A DNA stretch of 64,000 bases from Anaerolineae bacterium (GTDB taxonomy: Bacteria; Chloroflexota; Anaerolineae; Aggregatilineales; Phototrophicaceae): the NCBI GenBank assembly GCA_022822545.1, contig JAJEBE010000032.1, positions 142,394 to 206,393 of the forward strand, written 5' to 3'. A program made the position numbers and the translations under genes. How positions within the stretch are numbered: position 1 is the stretch's first letter; the number at the start of each line of letters is the position of its first letter. The notes under the pieces were generated by a model that was not told the origin of the DNA, did no database searches, and saw only the letters and a program-made list of their open reading frames with translations. Of the stretch, positions 1 through 7,169 are shown piece by piece.

Positions 1-292
1 TGCGCGGACCGTAACCGTTCAGCGATTGCAGCCAGCCGTAAATTGTTTTTGAGACCGTTCCATTCAGAATCCGCAGATGCTGTTCGTGAGGGTTAACCCG
101 CCACTGCCGGTCATAAAGGACTTTGCTCAAATCGCCTTGGACGAAGAGATAGTGATAGTCGCGGCCCATGACCATCAGAGTGGATTCATCGCCGTGGAAA
201 GGCACGATGGCAGCGCCGGCGATAATGTAAAGGGCGAGGCAGCCCAGCCACAGGGCATCAACCCAGCGGGGAGTTCTTTCCAGCGTCGGCAT
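1..292 (-). CDS. GT39/PMT-like membrane glycosyltransferase, N-terminal fragment
   Basis: This is the first 97 codons of a reading frame that stays open to the window edge; the rest lies outside. After a short basic N-terminus there is one hydrophobic segment (about residues 13-27), followed by a luminal-type loop with FHGDEST and a YHYLF stretch. A conserved acidic residue in the first extracytoplasmic loop after TM1 is typical of GT-C enzymes of the GT39/PMT type, which use polyprenyl-phosphate sugars at the membrane. The ATG at 292 was chosen because the frame is continuous and a TACAAT -10-like box lies about 42 bases upstream. It is oriented away from the window, so its downstream neighbours are unknown. 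The family call is an inference from the N-terminus only. Confidence 0.6.
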   Translation of the reverse strand, partial: MPTLERTPRWVDALWLGCLALYIIAGAAIVPFHGDESTLMVMGRDYHYLFVQGDLSKVLYDRQWRVNPHEQHLRILNGTVSKTIYGWLQSLNGYGPR

Positions 293-333
293 AGTTTTGT
301 CCGCCGTTTTCAGCGACCGTCACAACACTTACG

Positions 334-339
334 ATTGTA
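334..339 (-). promoter_or_regulatory. -10-like box for the GT39-like gene
   Basis: TACAAT read on the minus strand predicts a transcript start near 327, about 35 bases before the ATG at 292. No convincing -35 hexamer is visible, so this is a weak call. Confidence 0.3.
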
Positions 340-392
340 GGATTTTTTCACATTTGAGAAAGTCACGGGCGCGACTAGATTGCCAATGCGGC

Positions 393-902
393 TTAGCTGC
401 TTTCCTGCGTTGGCGCTTTGATCTCCACCAGCAGGTCATTTTTGTCCACCGCTTGACCCGATTCCACGTGAATCGCGCTCACAACACCGTCGCTCGGGGA
501 TTTCAATTCGTTCTGCATCTTCATCGATTCGAGGATAACCACCGTATCGCCCTGTGATATGGCCGCCCCCGGCTCGGTTGTGACCTCGACGATCAGCCCG
601 GGCATGGGCGCGTGCACTTCGCCCGAGCCGGCAGGCGGAGCGCCACGCCGCTGCAGCATCAGCATCGCCCGCTCATCGAGCACTTGCGTCTCAAACAGGC
701 GACCAGTCATCATAACCGCGATCTTGTCCTCGTCATCGTCTATAACCGCTTCGTAGGAGCGATTCTCAGTAATGACCGAAAACAGCGACCCGCCCAGATT
801 GAGGAAGTCGACATCGCGCGCTTCGCCGTTCACCAGCACGCGGCCGGAATTATCGATCTCGATCTCATACTGTTGATCGTTGATGATGGCGACATACTTC
901 AT
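393..902 (-). CDS. biotin carboxyl carrier subunit of acyl-CoA carboxylase
   Basis: This 169-residue protein carries the biotin of a multi-subunit acyl-CoA carboxylase. The C-terminal biotinyl domain (about residues 95-165) has the ESMKMQNE motif, with Lys128 as the predicted biotinylation site, preceded by APMPGLIVEV, which marks the start of the hammerhead fold. The N-terminal about 90 residues match the leading region found on separate BCCP subunits of propionyl-CoA-type carboxylases. The start was set at 902 because the stop of the biotin carboxylase gene overlaps it as ATGA and GAGAGG lies upstream. A 10-codon longer start has no support. It is the last gene of the pccB-accC-bccp operon, and translational coupling to accC should give matched amounts. 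Confidence 0.9.
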   Translation of the reverse strand: MKYVAIINDQQYEIEIDNSGRVLVNGEARDVDFLNLGGSLFSVITENRSYEAVIDDDEDKIAVMMTGRLFETQVLDERAMLMLQRRGAPPAGSGEVHAPMPGLIVEVTTEPGAAISQGDTVVILESMKMQNELKSPSDGVVSAIHVESGQAVDKNDLLVEIKAPTQESS

Positions 903-2416
903 CGGTGCATCCTCTCGAAGCGTCCCATCCATTTCCAGTTGCTGGCGTCGCGCTTGGCCGGCGCGACGACCTGCGAAGCCAATTGCCGCTTGCGATGCGC
1001 GTAAAGCGTCGCCGCGATCGCCACCGTCTCCAGGTCGCTCGCGGTCGGATCCTGCTCGTAGGTATTCATGTTGAAGCGCCGCTCGACGAAGGTGGTATCA
1101 AACTGCCCGGCGATGAAACTGATGCTGTTGAGCAGGTTGATGTGGAAGGGGATATTGTGCTTCAAGCCCATGATGCGATATTCAGAAAGCGCTCGCCGCA
1201 TCCGCAGCATCGCCTCCGAGCGCGTCTCGCCCCAGGTGATGAGCTTGGCAATCAGGCTGTCGTAATAAGGTGTGATCTCCGAGCCGGAATAGACGCCGCT
1301 ATCGACCCGCACGCCCGGGCCGGTCGGCAGGATCATGGTGCTGATCTGTCCGGTGGATGGCATGAAGTTGGTGTATGGATCTTCGGCGTTGATGCGGCAT
1401 TCGATAGCCCAGCCCTTGGGCTCCAGCAGGTTCTCCGTCGGTCCCATACGCCGGCCGCGGGCGATGCGGATCTGCTCCTTAGCTAGGTCGACGCCGGTCA
1501 CCAGTTCGGTCACCGGATGCTCCACCTGCAAGCGCGTGTTCATCTCGAGGAAATAGAAGTTCTTGTCCCGATCGACCATACATTCGATCGTGCCGGCGTT
1601 GACATAGCCCACGGACTCGGCCGCCGCGATCGCCATGGCGCCCATCCGCCTTCGCAGGTCCGGGTCAACGAAGACGCTCGGCGCTTCTTCCACCAGCTTC
1701 TGATGCCGGCGCTGTATCGAGCATTCGCGCTCGCCCAGATGGATGGTGTTGCCATGCGCGTCTGCCAATATCTGAAACTCGATATGGCGCGCGCCTTGCA
1801 GCATTTTTTCGACGTAGACATCGCCATTGCCGAAGGCGCTTTCCGCCTCGCGCCGCGCTGTCGCCAAGGATTCGGCAAAATCCTCTTCGCGCTCGACCGG
1901 GCGCATCCCTTTGCCGCCGCCGCCAGCGACCGCCTTGATCACGATTGGGAAGCCGATGCGAGCGGCCGCGTCTATCAGTTCGTCGTCGCGAATACCCGGC
2001 TCGGTACCAGGTATCAGCGGCACCTTGTTGCGCCGGACGGCGGTGCGCGCCGCTTGTTTGTCGCCCATGGTCGCGATCGCGCTCGGCGATGGCCCGATCC
2101 AGACCAAGCCCTCATCCATCACTTGCTGAGCGAATACTGCGTTTTCCGCCAAAAAGCCATAACCGGGATGGATGGCGTCAGCGCCCGTCCGGCGCGCCAC
2201 CTCGATCAGCTTGTCCATGCGCAGGTAACTCTCGGCCGGGCGCGGTCCGCCGATATGCACGGCTTCATCGGCGTAGCGGACGTGCAAAGCGGTGCGGTCG
2301 ACATCGGAGTAGACCGCCACCGTCGGGATGCCGAGGTCGCGGGCGGCGCGGATGATGCGCACGGCGATTTCGCCTCGGTTAGCGATCAGGATTTTGTTGA
2401 AGGGTCCTGTCTGCAA
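899..2416 (-). CDS. accC: acyl-CoA carboxylase biotin carboxylase subunit
   Basis: This is an ATP-dependent biotin carboxylase of 505 aa, which carboxylates the biotin on the neighbouring BCCP. The biotin-carboxylase N-domain (KILIANRGEIAVRIIRA near residue 8) is followed by an ATP-grasp core with the glycine-rich AVAGGGGKGMR and the signature EMNTRLQVEHPVTE near residue 290. The C-terminal biotin-carboxylase domain runs to about residue 450, with a short tail but no fused biotinyl domain. The frame begins with TTG at 2416, supported by AGAGGA about 8 bases upstream; no better ATG is available. It lies 39 bases after pccB and overlaps bccp by 4 bases. Given the carboxyltransferase partner and the nearby methylmalonyl-CoA epimerase, the complex probably carboxylates propionyl-CoA, but acetyl-CoA or methylcrotonyl-CoA cannot be excluded. 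Confidence 0.93.
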   Translation of the reverse strand: MQTGPFNKILIANRGEIAVRIIRAARDLGIPTVAVYSDVDRTALHVRYADEAVHIGGPRPAESYLRMDKLIEVARRTGADAIHPGYGFLAENAVFAQQVMDEGLVWIGPSPSAIATMGDKQAARTAVRRNKVPLIPGTEPGIRDDELIDAAARIGFPIVIKAVAGGGGKGMRPVEREEDFAESLATARREAESAFGNGDVYVEKMLQGARHIEFQILADAHGNTIHLGERECSIQRRHQKLVEEAPSVFVDPDLRRRMGAMAIAAAESVGYVNAGTIECMVDRDKNFYFLEMNTRLQVEHPVTELVTGVDLAKEQIRIARGRRMGPTENLLEPKGWAIECRINAEDPYTNFMPSTGQISTMILPTGPGVRVDSGVYSGSEITPYYDSLIAKLITWGETRSEAMLRMRRALSEYRIMGLKHNIPFHINLLNSISFIAGQFDTTFVERRFNMNTYEQDPTASDLETVAIAATLYAHRKRQLASQVVAPAKRDASNWKWMGRFERMHR

Positions 2417-2455
2417 TGTCTTGTCCTCTGCTTCTGAGCCGAATTACCGCGGTGA

Positions 2456-4006
2456 CTACAACGGAATATTGCCATGTTTCTTAGGCGGGTTCTCGTCCCG
2501 CTTGTTCTGGAAGACCTGCAAGGCATTGATCAGCCGCGCCCGCGTATTGCGCGGCTCAATGATGTCATCGATGAAGCCGCGGCTGGCGGCGATGTAAGGA
2601 TTAGCGAAGGTCTCGCGATATTCATCGGCCAGTTCCTTCTTGCGCGCGGCCGGATCCTCCGCTTCCTGCAACTCCCGCCGGTAGATGATCTCGACCGCGC
2701 CTTCCGGTCCCATCACGGCGATTTCGGCGGTGGGCCAGGCGATATTGAGATCGGCGCGGATATGCTTGCTGTTCATGACGCAATAAGCGCCGCCATAAGA
2801 CTTGCGCGTGGTCACGGTCAGCTTGGGCACAGTCGCCTCGCAATAAGCGTAGAGCAGCTTTGCCCCGCTCATGATGATGCCGCTATGCTCTTGATCGGCG
2901 CCGGGCAAATAGCCGGGCACATCGACAAAGGTGATCAGCGGCACATTGAAGGCATCGCAGGTACGCACGAAGCGCGCCGCTTTCTCACTCGCCTTGATAT
3001 CGAGCACACCGGCCAGGACCATCGGCTGATTGGCCACGATGCCGACGGCGTTGCCGCCCAGCCGCGCAAAGCCGACCACGATGTTGCCGGCGTAGTCCTC
3101 GTGCACCTCGAAGAAATGCCCGTCATCAACGATCAGTTCGATGACTTCCTTGATGTCATACGGCTGGTTGGGGTTCTCCGGCACGATGCTGTCCAGCGCC
3201 GCTTCTGTGCGCAGCGGATCGTCAGTTGTCGGGTGGGGCGGCGGGTCTTCCATATTGTTCTGCGGCAAGTAACTCAGCAACTCGCGCACCAGTGTCAGCG
3301 ACTGCGTCTCGTCATCGGCGACAAAATGACAGACGCCGCTCTTGCTGCCATGCACCGATGCGCCGCCCAGGTCTTCAAAGGTGACGTCCTCGTTGAGCAC
3401 CTGCTTGACCACATCGGGACCGGTAATGAACATGTAGCTGCTCTGTTTCACCATGATGATGAAATCGGTCAAGGCCGGGCTGTAGACGGCGCCGCCAGCG
3501 CAGGGTCCCATAATCACGCTGATCTGCGGGATGACGCCGCTGGCCAGCGTATTCTGCAGGAAGATATCGGCATAACCGCCCAGGCTTTCAACGCCTTCCT
3601 GGATGCGCGCGCCGCCGCTGTCGTTCAGCCCGATGACGGGCGCGCCGACCTTCATCGCCATGTCCATGATCTTGATGATCTTGGCGGCATGCGCCTCGCT
3701 CAAGCTCCCGCCCATGACGGTGAAATCCTGCGAATAGACATAGACCAGCCGCCCGTCAATCGTGCCCCAGCCGGTGACGACGCTGTCGCTGAGCGGGCGG
3801 TTGTTCGCCAGACCGAATTTGCTGTTGTGATGATGCACGAAGGCGTCCACTTCACGGAAGGTGCCGGGATCGAGCAGGATATCCAGCCGTTCGCGGGCGG
3901 TCTTTTTGCCCTTGTCGTGCTGGCGCTGGACGCGGGCTTCGCCGCCGCCTTGTTGGCTCTCGGCGCGTTTGGCGCGCAACTGCTCAATCTTGGGGCTGGT
4001 TGTCAT
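2456..4006 (-). CDS. pccB: acyl-CoA (propionyl-CoA-type) carboxylase carboxyltransferase subunit
   Basis: This 516-aa carboxyltransferase transfers the carboxyl group from biotin to an acyl-CoA. It opens with a helical segment ending in [18 protein letters not shown], the standard start of the PccB/AccD5 family, and then has two crotonase-like halves. Oxyanion-hole glycines are seen in [18 protein letters not shown] and near [19 protein letters not shown], and [17 protein letters not shown] is a hallmark of this family. The start at 4006 is supported by GGAGAGG seven bases upstream, and the extra 32 codons available upstream are Arg-rich and not family-like. It heads the operon pccB-accC-bccp. 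A putative 18-codon leader frame ends on its start codon. Confidence 0.92.
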   Translation of the reverse strand: MTTSPKIEQLRAKRAESQQGGGEARVQRQHDKGKKTARERLDILLDPGTFREVDAFVHHHNSKFGLANNRPLSDSVVTGWGTIDGRLVYVYSQDFTVMGGSLSEAHAAKIIKIMDMAMKVGAPVIGLNDSGGARIQEGVESLGGYADIFLQNTLASGVIPQISVIMGPCAGGAVYSPALTDFIIMVKQSSYMFITGPDVVKQVLNEDVTFEDLGGASVHGSKSGVCHFVADDETQSLTLVRELLSYLPQNNMEDPPPHPTTDDPLRTEAALDSIVPENPNQPYDIKEVIELIVDDGHFFEVHEDYAGNIVVGFARLGGNAVGIVANQPMVLAGVLDIKASEKAARFVRTCDAFNVPLITFVDVPGYLPGADQEHSGIIMSGAKLLYAYCEATVPKLTVTTRKSYGGAYCVMNSKHIRADLNIAWPTAEIAVMGPEGAVEIIYRRELQEAEDPAARKKELADEYRETFANPYIAASRGFIDDIIEPRNTRARLINALQVFQNKRDENPPKKHGNIPL

Positions 4007-4059
4007 CGGGCCTCTCCTTCGGCTGTGGCGTCGTCTGCATTGAGATAGTCTTCGCTCAT
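4003..4059 (-). CDS. putative 18-codon leader frame upstream of pccB
   Basis: An ATG at 4059 opens an 18-residue acidic frame ([18 protein letters not shown]) whose TGA overlaps the pccB ATG as ATGA. Its last codons contain the GGAGAGG ribosome binding site of pccB. It sits inside the predicted pccB leader (start near 4107). There is no clear ribosome binding site before its own ATG, so it may be a chance frame; if translated, it would couple to pccB. Confidence 0.25.
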   Translation of the reverse strand: MSEDYLNADDATAEGEAR

Positions 4060-4113
4060 TGTAACACCGATGTTCGGCGAAGCGTCGCAGCGGCGAGGAC
4101 AAAACAGCGCATG

Positions 4114-4119
4114 ATTATA
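4114..4119 (-). promoter_or_regulatory. -10 box of the pccB operon
   Basis: A perfect TATAAT is present on the minus strand between the TIR gene end and pccB, with a predicted start near 4107 and a leader of about 100 bases. The matching -35 position reads TACATT, a poor match. Confidence 0.4.
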
Positions 4120-4149
4120 GAGTCAGCGGAGCGGAAAATGTAGGGGAGC

Positions 4150-4896
4150 TTAAGGCGTCACGCCGAAGCGGTTGAGCAGCTCGACGATGGCGCTGTTGTA
4201 TCCGCTCGCGCTTTCGTCTTGGACGATGATGGCGTTCGTCTGTTGGATGGCGTCCTTTACATCATCGTCAACTCCGGCCCACCTTGGTTCATTCAAATCG
4301 AATCCACTATGCCAGAGCGGAATGATAACCTTCCCATTAGAGAGCGCCCATCGGATTTCCTTAATTGTCATAGGTGATGACAGGGTGTCCTTGCCGAGCA
4401 GGATGATAAAGTAGTCGCAGGCTTTGATTCGGTCTTCGAGATCGGCGTGCCAGTTTCCGCCAGCTTCAAGCGCCATGTCGACGAAAGGAGTAAAACCGTA
4501 CGCCTTCAGACGGCAAATTACGAGCAAAGAAAGGGCACTGCTTTCACTGCGTTTGTAGGAGACAAAAACGTTATAGGTTACAGTAAGTGAAAGAAGCGAG
4601 TATGCCTCAGTTGTCAACAATTCTGCCGACTCATTCTTTGTTACATAACCGTGGCCCTGAAGAAGACGCAACCAGTGATCAAAGGAGAAACTGTTCCATC
4701 TCGCTTCAAACCAATCACTAAGCATCTTGTTGGGTGGATTAGGGGCTCCGTATTCATCGTACATCGCGATGATGTGCCAAAGTCCCCGATGAACACCCAG
4801 CGCCAATTCCTCACTCAACAACTTAATACGGCCAAGATCAGCTTCCGGTATTTCGAACGCTTTTCGTTCTTCCCACAATCTATGCCATTCCGTCAT
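4150..4896 (-). CDS. TIR-domain protein with helical/winged-helix-like N-terminus
   Basis: The C-terminal half of this 248-aa protein (about residues 107-248) is a bacterial TIR domain. It starts YNVFVSYKRSES, carries the BB-loop region around FVDMALEAGG, and has SSPMTIKEIRWAL with Glu180 where TIR NADases place their catalytic glutamate. Residues about 70-104 (HWLRLLQGHGYVT to LLTTEAYSLL) resemble a winged helix wing and recognition helix, an inference from pattern only. There is no signal peptide or membrane segment. Its ATG overlaps the stop of the CYTH gene as TAATG, so the two are probably co-translated. Base composition is visibly AT-richer than the CYTH and pccB genes on either side, suggesting transfer. 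The likely role is an NAD+-consuming or nucleotide-signalling defence effector; no ThsA or CD-NTase gene is nearby. Confidence 0.8.
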   Translation of the reverse strand: MTEWHRLWEERKAFEIPEADLGRIKLLSEELALGVHRGLWHIIAMYDEYGAPNPPNKMLSDWFEARWNSFSFDHWLRLLQGHGYVTKNESAELLTTEAYSLLSLTVTYNVFVSYKRSESSALSLLVICRLKAYGFTPFVDMALEAGGNWHADLEDRIKACDYFIILLGKDTLSSPMTIKEIRWALSNGKVIIPLWHSGFDLNEPRWAGVDDDVKDAIQQTNAIIVQDESASGYNSAIVELLNRFGVTP

Positions 4897-5483
4897 TACA
4901 TCTCCTCCACATCCACGCCCACAAACTCATCAAACGTGCAATCTTCCACATCCAAGCCCAGCCGCTCCCGCAATCTCAAAAATATATCCGTATAACTCCC
5001 CGTCATCCTTCGACACCCGCCCAAACCCAACACCGCCACGGCCCGCTCAATCGCCGCGACATCGCCCTCAATCTCGGTGAAATTCCCATAAGGCAGCTCG
5101 TCCAGCACCACTTCCGCGCCGTCAAGCTCATAAGTCGTCCGATACTTCTCGTAGATCAGCCCCAGGCGATAGCCCAGCCGCCGCAGAATCACATCCATCG
5201 TGTCGAAGTCGCTCACCTCAACCTCCGCCTCGAAGCGGCTGACGATGCCGTCGGCAATGCTCGCGTTGTCCTTGTAAGTCAGCTTGACCGCCTCGTCCTG
5301 CCGCAGGCGCAGCACAACTCCCCGCGCCATCAGCGTGCCATCGGCGCTGTCGTAACGCAGGTTGCGCTCGAAGACGCGCGGTTTGCTTAGCCTGGCGCCC
5401 GCTGCTTCCAGCGCATCCCGCACTATCGCCAGATCAGGACTATGCAGCTTGACCTCGGTTTCTTGCAGCTTGTCGTTCTTCAT
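4896..5483 (-). CDS. CYTH-domain phosphatase/cyclase (class IV adenylate cyclase / ThTPase type)
   Basis: This 195-aa single-domain protein has the defining N-terminal ExExK motif (E8-T-E-V-K12). Further tunnel-lining residues follow: RLRQD then KLTYK, SRFEAEVEV, EKYRTTYELDGAEVVLDELP and FTEIEGD. The full complement of charged residues of the triphosphate tunnel appears intact, so the enzyme should bind a nucleotide or polyphosphate with a divalent metal. CyaB-type adenylate cyclases, thiamine triphosphatases and tripolyphosphatases share this pattern, and sequence reading cannot separate them. The gene is one base from the preceding 160-aa gene and overlaps the TIR gene by one base, which makes a three-gene coupled unit. 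Composition matches the genome average, unlike the TIR gene. Confidence 0.85.
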   Translation of the reverse strand: MKNDKLQETEVKLHSPDLAIVRDALEAAGARLSKPRVFERNLRYDSADGTLMARGVVLRLRQDEAVKLTYKDNASIADGIVSRFEAEVEVSDFDTMDVILRRLGYRLGLIYEKYRTTYELDGAEVVLDELPYGNFTEIEGDVAAIERAVAVLGLGGCRRMTGSYTDIFLRLRERLGLDVEDCTFDEFVGVDVEEM

Positions 5484-5484
5484 C

Positions 5485-5967
5485 TCACGACCTCAGGGGC
5501 ACTTCGCGAATCGCTTCCGGCAGGTAGGCGTCGATGGCGTTGACGATGGTGGCGTAAGGCAATTCGGGACGGTGGGGCGCGACCAGAATGCCATGCACAT
5601 GAGCGCCCGCCGCTTGCTGGATCAGCCAGATACTGCGTTCGTCGTAAGACAAGTTCGCTTGGTCTCCGAGTTTGCCGAAGCGCGCTTCCAGCAAGACCGC
5701 CTGTATCTTCTCCAGGTTATCGTTTTCCACCGGCAAGCGAATCGGCTTTTCCAGGCTGACGCCCTCGTAAGCCAGTCGCATTTCAATCGCGCCCGACTGA
5801 TGCTCGATGACCCGCGCCACCGTGTGCCGCACCCGCCGCGAGGCATAATAAGCGGTAATCTGCAAGACGCTCATCACGCCAGCCCCCGCCGCGACCCGCT
5901 CAATATCGGGCAAGCCCAAGCGATTCGCCAGCAGATAAACATCCGATCCGTCAAATGGCATATTCAT
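5485..5967 (-). CDS. conserved-looking protein of unknown function upstream of CYTH
   Basis: This 160-residue soluble protein is not recognised. It has no signal peptide or membrane segment. It contains an Ile/Leu/Ala-rich body with a mid-section of alternating strands (about residues 55-85) and a C-terminal helix ending REVPLRS. Codon use and composition look native and the frame is well bounded, so it is probably real. Its stop is one base before the CYTH ATG, implying joint expression with CYTH and TIR. Either ATG at 5967 or at 5961 could be used, and neither has a good ribosome binding site. A promoter-like pair lies just upstream. Confidence 0.7.
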   Translation of the reverse strand: MNMPFDGSDVYLLANRLGLPDIERVAAGAGVMSVLQITAYYASRRVRHTVARVIEHQSGAIEMRLAYEGVSLEKPIRLPVENDNLEKIQAVLLEARFGKLGDQANLSYDERSIWLIQQAAGAHVHGILVAPHRPELPYATIVNAIDAYLPEAIREVPLRS

Positions 5968-5984
5968 TCACGCTGGGGTATTGC

Positions 5985-6012
5985 AGTATGGCCTGCATTT
6001 TGGGCCTGTCCA
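5985..6012 (-). promoter_or_regulatory. promoter for the unknown-CYTH-TIR cassette
   Basis: On the minus strand, TGGACA (6007-6012) and CATACT (5985-5990) are separated by 16 bases. The predicted start near 5978 gives a very short leader to the ATG at 5967. The matches are 5/6 and 4/6 to the sigma-70 consensus. Confidence 0.4.
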
Positions 6013-6023
6013 TTTGACGACTT

Positions 6024-6102
6024 TTGTAGGGGCGACCAACCTGGTCGCCCGTTGTGGTGGTGGGATACGTTTTCGGGCGACTTGATGCGCCGCCCCTACG
6101 AT
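6024..6102. repeat. MITE-like element, GTAGGGGCG family, copy 1
   Basis: The element is bounded by TTGTAGGGGCG at 6024 and its inverse CGCCCCTACGA ending near 6102. Inside is the hairpin GGCGACC-AACCT-GGTCGCC. Partial copies of the same motif recur at 13416, 17122 and 63880. No coding capacity is present. Confidence 0.7.
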
Positions 6103-6137
6103 TCTCAATATGATCAAGGCTTTAGCACGGGCTCAAC

Positions 6138-7169
6138 CTATACCTCCAGCACAATCTTCCCGAAGACTTCGTATCCCGCCAGCATCTCCTGCGCTCGCCG
6201 CGCCTCGTCCAGCGGCAGACGCGCGCCGATGATCGGCTTGATGCGCCCGGCGAAGACTTGCTCCATGAAGGCCACGTAATCGCGGTGCGGGCCCATCGTG
6301 CTGCCGATCAGCGCGATATGGCGCGTGAAAAGCTGCGCCAGATTCAAACCGTAGTCATAGCCGCTGGTCCCGCCGACGATGAGGATGCGCCCGCCTATGC
6401 GACAGGCGCGCAGGCTCTGCCCCATGGTAGCCGCGCCGACATTATCGACCACCACATCGACGCCGCGCCGGTTCGTCAGCTTGTAAAGCGTGCGCGACCA
6501 GCCCTCGTCTTCTTGCCGGTTGATGGTGACATCGGCGCCGATCGCCTCGGCTTGACGGCATTTCTCGGCATTGCTCCCCACAACATATACTTTGGCGCCG
6601 GCCAACTTGGCGATCTGAATGCTGATGCTGTTGACGCCGCCGCCCGCGCCGACGATCAGCACTGATTCGCCCGCGGTCAAGCCGCCGCGCGTGATCAGCG
6701 AATGCCAGGCGGTCACGCCGACCAAGCCGACCGCGGCTGCCTCGCCAAAATCAAAGTCGGCCGGCATCTTGAGCAGGTTGCGCTGCGGCAGGACCACATG
6801 CTCCGCCGCCGTCCCGCTGTGATGCTCGCCCAAGATGGCGATGCGCGTCTGGTTCTCCAGGCCCGTTTCCAGCGCCGGATCATCGGCCGGCACGATGGTC
6901 GGGTCGATGCAGACAGGGTCGCCGGGCGCCACCTTGGTCACGCCTGCGCCGACCGCGTCGACGACGCCGGCGCCATCAGCGCAAATCACATGCGGGAAGT
7001 CCAGGTTCAAGCCGCGCCAGCCGACGCGCACCCACAGGTCCAGCCGATTCAGCGCGGCCGCGCGTATTTTGACGCGTACCTCGCCATTGCCCGGCTCAGG
7101 CCGTGGCAAATCTTCGTGATAGTTGACGACCTCTGCGCCGCCGTGTCCTGTTAAAATTGCCGCTCTCAT
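6138..7169 (-). CDS. zinc-type alcohol dehydrogenase/quinone oxidoreductase (MDR family)
   Basis: This 343-aa medium-chain dehydrogenase/reductase has an N-terminal GroES-like domain (AALNRLDLWVRVGW and FPHVICADGAGVV) and a Rossmann domain beginning near residue 170 (ESVLIVGAGGGVNSISIQIAKLAGA). The catalytic zinc Cys/His/Glu ligands are not all obvious and HH appears at ILGEHHSGTAAEH, so it may be a zinc-binding or zinc-free NADPH:quinone-type reductase. It is NAD(P)H dependent, but the substrate is unknown. It overlaps the acyl-CoA dehydrogenase gene by four bases (ATGA), so both enzymes are translationally coupled and may act on the same acyl-CoA or enoyl intermediate. Confidence 0.85.
   Translation of the reverse strand: MRAAILTGHGGAEVVNYHEDLPRPEPGNGEVRVKIRAAALNRLDLWVRVGWRGLNLDFPHVICADGAGVVDAVGAGVTKVAPGDPVCIDPTIVPADDPALETGLENQTRIAILGEHHSGTAAEHVVLPQRNLLKMPADFDFGEAAAVGLVGVTAWHSLITRGGLTAGESVLIVGAGGGVNSISIQIAKLAGAKVYVVGSNAEKCRQAEAIGADVTINRQEDEGWSRTLYKLTNRRGVDVVVDNVGAATMGQSLRACRIGGRILIVGGTSGYDYGLNLAQLFTRHIALIGSTMGPHRDYVAFMEQVFAGRIKPIIGARLPLDEARRAQEMLAGYEVFGKIVLEV

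Noticed and set aside
2474..4048. A 524-residue open frame on the plus strand opposite pccB
   Set aside because: It mirrors pccB codons in the antisense frame, is His/Asp/Arg-rich without any fold pattern, and has no ribosome binding site.
4150..5967. A complete CBASS, Pycsar or Thoeris system
   Set aside because: No CD-NTase, class III-type cyclase or ThsA-like gene lies within 10 kb; only the CYTH and TIR genes are present.
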